DNA from: an uncultured Treponema sp.
GTDB taxonomy: Bacteria; Spirochaetota; Spirochaetia; Treponematales; Treponemataceae
Assembly: GCA_947165795.1 (NCBI GenBank)
Contig: CAMVBP010000006.1
Location: 1 to 21,724 of the forward strand
DNA: 21,724 bases
Direction of reading: 5' to 3'
The notes under the pieces are model-generated. The model ran no database searches and was not told the DNA's origin. It saw only the letters and a program-made list of their open reading frames with translations. Positions 6,567 to 13,009 of this stretch are shown here, piece after piece (within the stretch, counting starts at the first letter, position 1; each line of letters begins with the position of its first letter). The position numbers and the translations under genes were made by a program.

Positions 6567-6715
6567 GGATACGTGTATGCCGTGCCGGAATGCCTGTTCA
6601 AATAATTGAACATGCCTTCCGGCGCGGCATTCATGTAAGCGTTCGCTGATACGTGCGGCGCAGAATGCGTATGCATATATGCGGCCCGCAAGGAATACGC
6701 TGGCGAATGAATTAA
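6567..6715. repeat. GC-rich intergenic hairpin element
   Basis: The gap between the exported protein and the hydrolase operon is markedly richer in GC than its flanks. Arms 6575-6601 and 6606-6632 are complementary over 27 positions with 23 Watson-Crick pairs, one wobble and a 4-nt loop. A second, weaker structure covers 6641-6715: CGTTCGC pairs imperfectly with GCGAATG, TGCGG (6654-6658) with CCGCA (6686-6690), and the centre holds the palindromes TATGCATA and GCATATATGC. There is no T-tract, so it is not a classical intrinsic terminator. A dispersed repeat or an mRNA-stabilising 3' structure is more likely. Confidence 0.55.
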
Positions 6716-6725
6716 GAGGTGTAAA

Positions 6726-7802
6726 ATGAAAAGAAACAGTGTTAAAATAATTTTAAGTTTATTGATTGGTATGGAAATATTTTTTATGGCAGGATGTTCA
6801 TCTACAAAAATGGCTGGAATTGAAAAAGCAAAAGGTCTTAAAAATACCACTAAGGAATTTGTGGAAATAAACGGTTACATAAACGGAATGTTTATTACTT
6901 CAACAAACGAAAATAATCCTGTCCTTCTTTTTATTTCCGGCGGACCGGGCGTTCCAGAAGTCTGGCTTAACGAAGTATATGCAGAACAGTATCCGAACAG
7001 ACTTGCTGAACACTTTACGGTATGTTACTGGGATTATTACGGTGAATGCCTTTCCTATGACAAAAAAATCAAAGCCGAAGAAATTACCCTTGAACGATTA
7101 ACAGAAGATGCCGTTACAGTTGCAAAATATCTGAAGGAAAGATACGGCAAGGAAAAAATCTATCTTATGGCTCATTCAAGCGGCAGTAATTTAGGACTTC
7201 ATCTTGCACAAACTGATTCAGAGGATTTTTACTGCTACTTTGGAATGGGACAGGTTTATTGCGATGACCAGACAAGATTTTATAAAGGCTATGATTTTTT
7301 AAAGGAAGAATTTGAAAAGTCCGGTAACAAAAAAGGCCTTAAAAAATTGAATAAGCTTGCATCTGTTTCAGAGGACGGACAGATTAAAATCAAAAAACCG
7401 GAAAGCATTGGACGCGATATGGAGCAGGTGCTTCTTTTGGCAGGCTGCGCGACAACCCGCGAAATGCGTTCAGACGTAAAGGACATTTTCTTTAAACAGC
7501 TTTCTGCAAAATGTTATACACGTCAGGAAAAAATCAATTATTGGAAAGGAAAGAAGCTCCTTTCAAAAAGTGCTTACAGGAAATACAATACCGAACAGGA
7601 CTCAGATAAACCGGCACTTATTCCAGTTTATTTTTTCAGCGGCTATTATGATTACACAACTCCAATTACGCTTTCAAAAGAACTGCTGGAAAAACTTGAA
7701 GCACCCGAAAAAAACTTTTATACTTTTTATAATTCAGCCCATTCACCATTGTGGGAAGAAAATGATCTTGTAATTGAGGCAATGCTGAAACATGTCAGAT
7801 AA
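6726..7802 (+). CDS. Lipoprotein alpha/beta hydrolase
   Basis: 358 residues. The N-terminus is a lipoprotein signal (MKRNSVKIILSLLIGMEIFF) with lipobox MAGC at about 22-25, so the enzyme is tethered to a membrane outside the cytoplasm. The hydrolase fold shows the oxyanion loop SGGPG (about 72-76, like the HGGPG of proline iminopeptidase relatives), the nucleophile elbow AHSSGSN (Ser at about 152; the first Gly of GxSxG is Ala), a probable acid in GYYDYTTP (about 309) and the catalytic His in NSAHSPLWEE (about 339). The substrate may be a peptide or an ester; the family does not settle it. The ribosome binding site AAGAGGTG precedes the ATG. Its end overlaps the TetR gene by 11 bp, so the two are cotranslated. 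Confidence 0.8.
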   Translation: MKRNSVKIILSLLIGMEIFFMAGCSSTKMAGIEKAKGLKNTTKEFVEINGYINGMFITSTNENNPVLLFISGGPGVPEVWLNEVYAEQYPNRLAEHFTVCYWDYYGECLSYDKKIKAEEITLERLTEDAVTVAKYLKERYGKEKIYLMAHSSGSNLGLHLAQTDSEDFYCYFGMGQVYCDDQTRFYKGYDFLKEEFEKSGNKKGLKKLNKLASVSEDGQIKIKKPESIGRDMEQVLLLAGCATTREMRSDVKDIFFKQLSAKCYTRQEKINYWKGKKLLSKSAYRKYNTEQDSDKPALIPVYFFSGYYDYTTPITLSKELLEKLEAPEKNFYTFYNSAHSPLWEENDLVIEAMLKHVR

Positions 7803-8370
7803 ATATCATCATGGAGATTTAAGGAATGCTCTCATTGAAGAAAGCATAAAAATAATTAATACCTCTGGAGAGGATTCCTTATCCATGCGAAAGCTCGCAG
7901 AAAAATGCGGCGTAAGCATGGCTGCTCCTTATGCACATTTTAAAAATAAAGAAGAAATGATTAACGCCATCAAAAAATATGTTGAAGATACCTTCACTTC
8001 TTATCTTGAAGCAGCCGTTAATCAATGTGAAAATGATATCGAGAAAAAAATCATTACGCTTGGTAATGCCTACATTTCGTTTTTTATTGAAAATCCTGAA
8101 TATTTTACTTTTCTTTTTTCCCGCGGATACATTCATGTAAACCTCGATTTTAAAAGTTCAGACGAAAATATTTTTAAGCCGTTCAAAATTCTCAAGGATT
8201 TATGCTCGCGGTATTTTGACGAAAAAAAGCCGGAGCTTTCGGACTACGAAAAAGAACTTGAGATAATCCGCATTTGGGCATCGGTTCAGGGCGTAACTTC
8301 CATTATCTTTATGCAGAACGTTAAATGGAGCAGAAACTGGAAGGAAGAAATTTCAAAACTGCTGAAATAG
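7792..8370 (+). CDS. TetR family transcriptional regulator
   Basis: 192 residues, the normal TetR size. The DNA-binding domain is at the N-terminus: HHGDLRNALIEESIKIINTS leads into SMRKLAEKCGVSMAAPYAHF (helix-turn-helix with the characteristic Y.HF after the recognition helix) and KNKEEMINAI. The C-terminal part (about 65-192) is an all-helical ligand-binding and dimerisation domain of the kind carrying ENPEYFTFLFSRGY. The start lies inside the preceding hydrolase gene, with GAGG 11-12 nt upstream, indicating translational coupling. The context suggests it regulates its own operon, possibly in response to a substrate or product of the hydrolase. This is an inference, as no operator was identified. 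Confidence 0.9.
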   Translation: MSDKYHHGDLRNALIEESIKIINTSGEDSLSMRKLAEKCGVSMAAPYAHFKNKEEMINAIKKYVEDTFTSYLEAAVNQCENDIEKKIITLGNAYISFFIENPEYFTFLFSRGYIHVNLDFKSSDENIFKPFKILKDLCSRYFDEKKPELSDYEKELEIIRIWASVQGVTSIIFMQNVKWSRNWKEEISKLLK

Positions 8371-8398
8371 TAAAAGATAGATTTTATGGAGAAAAAAA

Positions 8399-9226
8399 AT
8401 GATTCAGGATATTTCACCTTCAGTTTTTGAAAATCATTTTGTAGATTACAAAGCAGAACCAGACAATTTTGCTTTATATTTTTCAGAAGGAAAACTTCTC
8501 TGTAAATATGATGAAAATGCAAAGGCTCTTGTCTTTCCTGTAGTTTCGGATTTTCCTTCATCAAAATCAGTTTATAGTTTTTCAATTGATAAGCAGAAAT
8601 ATTTTCTGATTCAGGAAGCGGCAAAAATTCCGGAAGGTTTTTCTTATTATGATTTGAGGGAACTTCGCCGTCTGTTACTTGCAACTAACAAAGAAATTTT
8701 TGCGGCTTATTCAGCTTTTCATCTTTGGAAGTGGTATAATGCAAACCGTTTCAGCGGCTGCTGCGGAAAACCGACTGTACGCGACACTGTTGAACGTGCC
8801 CTTATCTGTCCTGAATGCGGTGCAAAAATCTATCCTCGAATAAATCCTGCAGTGATTATTGGAATCATAAATGGTGATAAAATCCTCATCACAAAATACA
8901 GAAAAGGCTATGCACATAATGCTCTGGTTGCAGGCTTTACTGAATTTGGCGAAACTCTCGAACAGACTGTTGAGCGCGAAGTAATGGAAGAAGTTGGCCT
9001 TAAAGTTAAAAATATCCGCTATTATAAATCGCAGCCGTGGGGAATGGCAGAAGATCTGCTTGCAGGTTTTTACTGCGAGGTAGACGGCGACGATAAAATC
9101 AAAATGGATGAGGACGAGCTTAAATATGCCGAGTGGGTTAATCGCACTGAGATTGAACTTCAGCCTTCAGATTATAGTCTGACAAACGAGATGATGAAGC
9201 TGTTCCGGGACGGGAAGATTTCCTGA
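8399..9226 (+). CDS. nudC: NudC-type NADH pyrophosphatase (Nudix)
   Basis: 275 residues. The order matches NudC: a variable N-terminal domain, a zinc ribbon, the Nudix box and the SQPW motif. The Nudix box runs from Gly179 to Leu201 (GFTEFGE, then REVMEEVGL), with Glu197 and Glu198 as metal ligands. SQPW at 211-214 is the NudC-specific signature, followed here by GMAEDLL instead of PFP. Such enzymes cleave NADH or NAD+ to NMN(H) and AMP, and can remove NAD caps from RNA. The zinc ribbon has Cys122, Cys137 and Cys140 at the E. coli spacing, but the first ligand is Ser119, with an extra Cys121. GGAG lies 7 nt before the ATG. It is third in an apparent operon and overlaps the convergent AraC gene by 89 bp. 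Confidence 0.9.
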   Translation: MIQDISPSVFENHFVDYKAEPDNFALYFSEGKLLCKYDENAKALVFPVVSDFPSSKSVYSFSIDKQKYFLIQEAAKIPEGFSYYDLRELRRLLLATNKEIFAAYSAFHLWKWYNANRFSGCCGKPTVRDTVERALICPECGAKIYPRINPAVIIGIINGDKILITKYRKGYAHNALVAGFTEFGETLEQTVEREVMEEVGLKVKNIRYYKSQPWGMAEDLLAGFYCEVDGDDKIKMDEDELKYAEWVNRTEIELQPSDYSLTNEMMKLFRDGKIS

Positions 9227-10106
9227 AGTCACGTGGCGACATTTTGTAAAACTTCTTGAAGGTTTCTGACATATAGCTTGCACCTGTAAAGCCTGTAATC
9301 TCTGCAATTTCTGACATGCTCATGTTTCCCGCCTGCAGAAGGTCTGCAACCTTGCGGCTTCTGTAATGCATAAGATATTCTACTGGAGATTTTTCCGTAA
9401 GCTTATTAAAAATCTGATTACAAAGACTCTGACTCACACAGCCTGCTTCTGCAATATCCTTGAGCGAAATCTGTTCGTTATAGTGCTGGTCTATATAAAT
9501 CATCATAGCTTTAAGCTTTGAGTTGTGTGAATCACCGTCTTCGATATGACGAACGTGAAGTCGGTAAGCATCTGTAAAGCGATGCATTATGATATCCCAA
9601 AGTTCGAAAAATCCCTTTGTAATTAAAAATTCACTTTTGTTTTCTTCTTCCTTACAGATAGTTTTTAGAGTCTGCTGAATGGCCGGAGCATCAAAATCTT
9701 CTGCTTTGAAATGAATGAAGGGAACTGAACGGTCTGTAATAATCGGTTTAATTGCTTTTGTTTCAACAGCAAAGGAAGAACAGATAATTCGCGGATTCAT
9801 AACGGCAAGGTAATAACGGGTTACACGGTTTTCTGTTGAAAAAGAATAATGAATTGTATCTGCATTTACAAAAAGAGTGTCGCCTTTTTTTAATGTAAGG
9901 TTTACGCCGTCTACGGAATACCCCATTGAACCTGAATAAGCCGAAATGAATTCCACATCATCATGATAATGTGGAACGCGCTCCCAGGTGCAGCCGGGGA
10001 AAATATATCCGTCGTGAATGTAGGTTGGGAATGAATCTATGTTGTAATTTACGACTTCAGAACCGTCGTTGCGCTTCATAATTATTCCGCGCTTAGGTGT
10101 TGCCAT
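9138..10106 (-). CDS. AraC family transcriptional regulator
   Basis: 322 residues. The N-terminal part has a cupin-like sensor domain (HYHDDVEFISAYSGSMGYSV, then LKKGDTLFVNADTIHY). The C-terminal part carries the two AraC helix-turn-helix units: ISLKDIAEAGCVSQSLCNQIF and MSMSEIAEITGFTGASYMSE, ending in the typical FKKFYKMSPRDFRK. About 25 further residues run beyond the usual end of the family, encoded antisense to the 3' end of nudC. GGGGAG sits about 9 nt before the chosen ATG. It is transcribed divergently from the ABC exporter, and a perfect inverted repeat overlaps both promoters, so it probably controls itself and the exporter. The ligand is unknown. Confidence 0.9.
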   Translation of the reverse strand: MATPKRGIIMKRNDGSEVVNYNIDSFPTYIHDGYIFPGCTWERVPHYHDDVEFISAYSGSMGYSVDGVNLTLKKGDTLFVNADTIHYSFSTENRVTRYYLAVMNPRIICSSFAVETKAIKPIITDRSVPFIHFKAEDFDAPAIQQTLKTICKEEENKSEFLITKGFFELWDIIMHRFTDAYRLHVRHIEDGDSHNSKLKAMMIYIDQHYNEQISLKDIAEAGCVSQSLCNQIFNKLTEKSPVEYLMHYRSRKVADLLQAGNMSMSEIAEITGFTGASYMSETFKKFYKMSPRDFRKSSRPGTASSSRLSDYNLKAEVQSQCD

Positions 10107-10124
10107 AATGCTTACTCCCCACTA

Positions 10125-10184
10125 ATTATAACAATTTTACATTTAGTATGAAAGATTGTTATAAAGATATGTAAGTTTTATAAT
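10125..10184. promoter_or_regulatory. Divergent promoters sharing an inverted-repeat operator
   Basis: Toward the exporter (plus strand): TTGTTA (10156-10161), a 17-bp spacer, TATAAT (10179-10184). Toward the AraC gene (minus strand): TATAAT at 10130-10125 with a weak TTTCAT 17 bp upstream. A perfect 10-bp inverted repeat, TTATAACAAT (10126-10135) and ATTGTTATAA (10155-10164), has centres 29 bp apart. One arm covers the regulator's -10 box, the other covers the exporter's -35 box. Confidence 0.6.
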
Positions 10185-10231
10185 TATATTCCATTCAATT
10201 AACAAGTATAATTTACTCATATTGAAAAATC

Positions 10232-10280
10232 AAGCGAAACTGAAGCGGTAAAAAGGACACCCCGCTTCAGACATTCGCTT
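10232..10280 (+). promoter_or_regulatory. Leader hairpin before the exporter operon
   Basis: Nested perfect arms: AAGCGAA (10232-10238) with TTCGCTT (10274-10280), and CTGAAGCGG (10240-10248) with CCGCTTCAG (10262-10270), around a 13-nt loop. It lies in the roughly 100-nt leader and ends 4 nt before the GGAGGG ribosome binding site. It may influence translation or processing. No T-tract follows, so it is not an intrinsic terminator. It could also be a member of a dispersed repeat family. Confidence 0.5.
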
Positions 10281-10293
10281 AATGGAGGGCATT

Positions 10294-11250
10294 ATGGCTG
10301 ACGAAAATTTTGCAATTAAAATGAACTGTGTTTCTAAAGAGTTCAAGGTCTTGAATCGTCATGAAGGACTAAAGGGCAGTATTAAAGATTTGTTCTCGCG
10401 CGACTACAAAAAAATCAAAGCCGTAGATAACATTTCCATCAACATCAAACCCGGTGAGATTGTCGGATACCTTGGACCAAACGGTGCCGGTAAATCTACA
10501 ACCATCAAAATGATGACAGGTGTTCTTGAACCAACAAGCGGCGAGATTCTGGTAAACGGAACTGTTCCTTATAAAAACCGTACCCGTAATGCTGAAAATA
10601 TTGGTGTAGTTTTTGGGCAGAGAAGCCAGCTCTGGTGGTCGCTGCCGCTTATTGAATCTTTCAAACTGCTCAAGGATATTTATATGATTCCGGAGGCAGA
10701 TTATAAGCAGATGCTTGAACTCTACAACGAGTTTGCTGATATTGAAAATCTTTTGCATAAGCCGGTTCGACAGATGTCTCTTGGTCAGCGAACTTTGAGT
10801 GATATTCTTGCAGCCTTCCTGCATAACCCGAAAATTGTATTCCTTGATGAACCGACAATCGGTCTGGACGTTTCAATGAAGGCAAAAATCCGTGAGCTCA
10901 TTAAAGGACTGAACAAGGAAAAGAATACAACAGTAATTCTTACAACTCATGATATGGGTGATGTTGATGCGCTGTGCCAGAGAATTGTTATCATTGATCA
11001 CGGAAGTATGATTTATGATAACGACATTGAACACCTTAAGCATTTCTTCGGCTCTTACAGAACACTTCGCCTGAATCTTGCCGACAGCGGCTGGAAGGAA
11101 ATTATTGTTGATGAATCTAAGACGAGTGTAATGTCTGTAATTGCAGAATATCAGAAGAAGGGCGGCATTAAGGATATCAGCGTAGAGGATATTAGTACAG
11201 AAGAGGTTATCAAGAAGATTTACGCGAATGCCGCTTCTCGCAGTGCCTAG
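10294..11250 (+). CDS. ABC exporter ATP-binding protein (viologen-exporter type)
   Basis: 318 residues. Walker A GPNGAGKST (61-69), Q-loop VVFGQRSQLWW (about 105-115), signature MSLGQ (161-165, a variant of LSGGQ), Walker B IVFLDEP (181-187) and H-loop His219 (TTHD) are all present. The N-terminal EFKVLNRHEGLKGSIKDLF segment and FGQRSQLWW are typical of ATPases paired with ABC-2 permeases of the DUF990 type, known from the cyanobacterial viologen exporter. It powers efflux with the two permeases that follow. The start at 10294 has GGAGGG just upstream; an in-frame ATG at 10282 lies before that site and is disfavoured. A repeat element of about 90 nt separates it from the first permease gene. 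Confidence 0.93.
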   Translation: MADENFAIKMNCVSKEFKVLNRHEGLKGSIKDLFSRDYKKIKAVDNISINIKPGEIVGYLGPNGAGKSTTIKMMTGVLEPTSGEILVNGTVPYKNRTRNAENIGVVFGQRSQLWWSLPLIESFKLLKDIYMIPEADYKQMLELYNEFADIENLLHKPVRQMSLGQRTLSDILAAFLHNPKIVFLDEPTIGLDVSMKAKIRELIKGLNKEKNTTVILTTHDMGDVDALCQRIVIIDHGSMIYDNDIEHLKHFFGSYRTLRLNLADSGWKEIIVDESKTSVMSVIAEYQKKGGIKDISVEDISTEEVIKKIYANAASRSA

Positions 11251-11256
11251 AAAATA

Positions 11257-11325
11257 CGGTGGTTGAGTTTGTCGAAACCACCGCAGAACACAGCCCGGTA
11301 GTTACGACAGGCTCAACCTCCGGGC
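11257..11325. repeat. REP-like twin hairpin inside the exporter operon
   Basis: Two hairpins in tandem: CGGTGGTT (11257-11264) with AACCACCG (11276-11283), and GCCCGGTAGTT (11293-11303) with AACCTCCGGGC (11315-11325, 9 of 11 paired). Their loops are inverted copies of one motif: TTGAGTTTGTCGAA in the first, and TTGAGCCTGTCGTAA when the second is read on the other strand. This head-to-head arrangement is characteristic of REP/BIME elements. The AGGAG ribosome binding site of the next gene follows directly. Confidence 0.65.
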
Positions 11326-11340
11326 TTCAGGAGACGTTTT

Positions 11341-12150
11341 ATGAACTTAAAAAAATACTTAGCATTAACCCGCGTGGGCATGATGGAAAAACTCCATTAC
11401 CGACTCGGTACTTTTGTAACGCTTTTCGGAAACCTGATTTATCTGGTTCTGATTTATTTTTTGTGGAAGGCAATTTACGCCAGCTCTGGAAGCGATGTCG
11501 TAAACGGCATGACTCTGAACGACACTCTGGTTTACCTCGTACTTGCAACAGCGCTGTTCAACTTTCTTGAGGTTTTCCTTGTATGGGATATGAGCCGCGA
11601 AATTCAATCAGGCTCAATCGTACTCAAGCTTCTAAAACCGATGAATTTCCGGAGCTACAGCTTCTGGTCTTATATTGGTGAGAATATTATGTCATTCATT
11701 TTGACATTTCTTCCTACCTTTATAATTATAAATATCCTAACGAACGGTAGTATAGCACTTGGTATAAATCTTTTGTTCTTTGCAGTTTCTGTGATTATGG
11801 CTCTGATTTTGAACTTCAGTATAGATATGATTGTGGCAACGATTTGTCTTTATACAGAATCTACCTGGGGCCTGAATATGGTAAAGGAATGCATAGTCCT
11901 GCTGCTTTCAGGAGCCTCTATTCCACTCGCATTTTTTCCGGAAGCACTTCGAAAGATTGTGCACTTCCTGCCGTTCCGCTGCATTTATGATACACCGCTG
12001 AATGTCCTTCTTCAAAAGCAAGGCTACACTCTTGGAACCGGCATTGGATTAACTCTCGGCCTTCAGCTTGTGTGGTGCATTGCACTTACTGCGTTGGGCT
12101 GTGTTTTCTGGAATTTTTCACTAAAGAAAATTACTGTAAACGGAGGCTAA
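11341..12150 (+). CDS. ABC-2 family exporter permease (first subunit)
   Basis: 269 residues, an inner-membrane protein with about six transmembrane segments. Examples are FVTLFGNLIYLVLIYFLWKA (about 27-46), the LVYLVLATALFNFL region, IMSFILTFLPTFIIINIL, LLFFAVSVIMALIL, and the C-terminal GLQLVWCIALTALGCVFW. The opening KYLALTRVGMMEKLHYRLGTF is the amphipathic start typical of the DUF990/ABC-2 permeases. It would form the translocation path with the second permease. The substrate cannot be read from sequence; relatives export viologens or other toxic compounds. AGGAG lies 7 nt before the ATG. The second permease follows after 4 nt. Confidence 0.85.
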   Translation: MNLKKYLALTRVGMMEKLHYRLGTFVTLFGNLIYLVLIYFLWKAIYASSGSDVVNGMTLNDTLVYLVLATALFNFLEVFLVWDMSREIQSGSIVLKLLKPMNFRSYSFWSYIGENIMSFILTFLPTFIIINILTNGSIALGINLLFFAVSVIMALILNFSIDMIVATICLYTESTWGLNMVKECIVLLLSGASIPLAFFPEALRKIVHFLPFRCIYDTPLNVLLQKQGYTLGTGIGLTLGLQLVWCIALTALGCVFWNFSLKKITVNGG

Positions 12151-12154
12151 AATT

Positions 12155-12976
12155 ATGAATAAAATGACTGTTACTAAAAGACGCGGCTTAAGATTTTATC
12201 TGGATATTTACAGAAAAATTCTTGTTCAGGATTTAAAGAGTAAAATGAGTTACCGTGCCGATTTCATAATTTCTACAATCGGAATGATTGTTTCGAATCT
12301 TGTTGGCTTTGTAACATTTTATATTTTGTTCCAAAATTTTCCGTCAATCAACGGCTGGACTATGTATGAAATGCTTTTTCTTTACGGATTTTCACTCATA
12401 GCATTAACACCGGTTCAATGTTTTTTTGACAATAACTGGAACCTCCGCTACGTAGTAAAAACCGGCGACTTTATAAAGTACTGCTTCCGTCCAATCAATA
12501 TTTTCTTTTATTATATTTCAGAAGTATTTGATGTAAAAGGACTTGGACAGCTTGCATTTGGACTGGGCACTCTGATTTTTGCTTGGAATCATCTTGCAAT
12601 TCCGGTTACAGCAGTTACAATTGCCCAGACCGTTTTATTCCTTTTTGCCGCATCTTTATTCATGATTGCGATTATGAACTTTGCGGCCGCAACCTGCTTC
12701 TGGCTGCAAAATTCAGGCTACGTAATGGTAATTATGTTCCGCTTTAAAGATTTCGCAAAATACCCTGCAAGTATTTTCAACACAGTTTTCAGGATTGTTT
12801 TTACATTTGTAATTCCAATTGCATTCATTGCATACTATCCGTCGCTGGTTGTACTTCGTCCGGAAAATGTTCCATTACTTTCGTGGCTTTCGCCGCTGAT
12901 AGGTTTAGTGTTCTTTTATTTGAGCTACCGTTTCTGGCTTTGCGGCGCACGAAAGTATGACGGAACCGGATCGTGA
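12155..12976 (+). CDS. ABC-2 family exporter permease (second subunit)
   Basis: 273 residues, also with about six transmembrane segments and the same ABC-2/DUF990 pattern: RKILVQDLKSKMSYRADFII at the start, then membrane segments including IGMIVSNLVGFVTFYILFQ, GFSLIALTPVQCFF, VTIAQTVLFLFAASLFMIAIM and IVFTFVIPIAFIAYY, ending with SYRFWLCGARKYDGTGS. The ribosome binding site GGAGG sits over the end of the first permease gene, so the two permeases are tightly coupled and presumably heterodimerise. The gene ends 33 nt from a convergent minus-strand gene with no evident terminator. Confidence 0.85.
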   Translation: MNKMTVTKRRGLRFYLDIYRKILVQDLKSKMSYRADFIISTIGMIVSNLVGFVTFYILFQNFPSINGWTMYEMLFLYGFSLIALTPVQCFFDNNWNLRYVVKTGDFIKYCFRPINIFFYYISEVFDVKGLGQLAFGLGTLIFAWNHLAIPVTAVTIAQTVLFLFAASLFMIAIMNFAAATCFWLQNSGYVMVIMFRFKDFAKYPASIFNTVFRIVFTFVIPIAFIAYYPSLVVLRPENVPLLSWLSPLIGLVFFYLSYRFWLCGARKYDGTGS

Positions 12977-13009
12977 AAAAATCAAGCTGTAAAAACAAAA
13001 CGAAATTAT

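Noticed and set aside
6545..6850. Minus-strand frame over the hairpin island
   Set aside because: It comprises the palindromic repeat and antisense of a lipoprotein signal sequence. It shows no start signal and no family resemblance.
8286..8684. Minus-strand frame of 132 codons opposite the TetR end and nudC start
   Set aside because: It is antisense to two well-supported genes, with low-complexity product and no ribosome binding site.
10282..10293. Start of the exporter ATPase at ATG 10282
   Set aside because: That ATG precedes the GGAGGG ribosome binding site. The ATG at 10294 has proper spacing and removes four non-conserved residues.
10369..10885. Minus-strand frames opposite the ABC ATPase
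   Set aside because: The ATPase contains every ABC motif in the plus frame. The opposing products are unstructured, Cys/Asn-rich shadows.
11259..11570. Plus-strand frame of 103 codons bridging the ATPase and first permease
   Set aside because: It is formed by reading through the REP-like twin hairpin and then out of frame inside the permease gene. The permease in the other frame is convincing and has AGGAG at the right distance.
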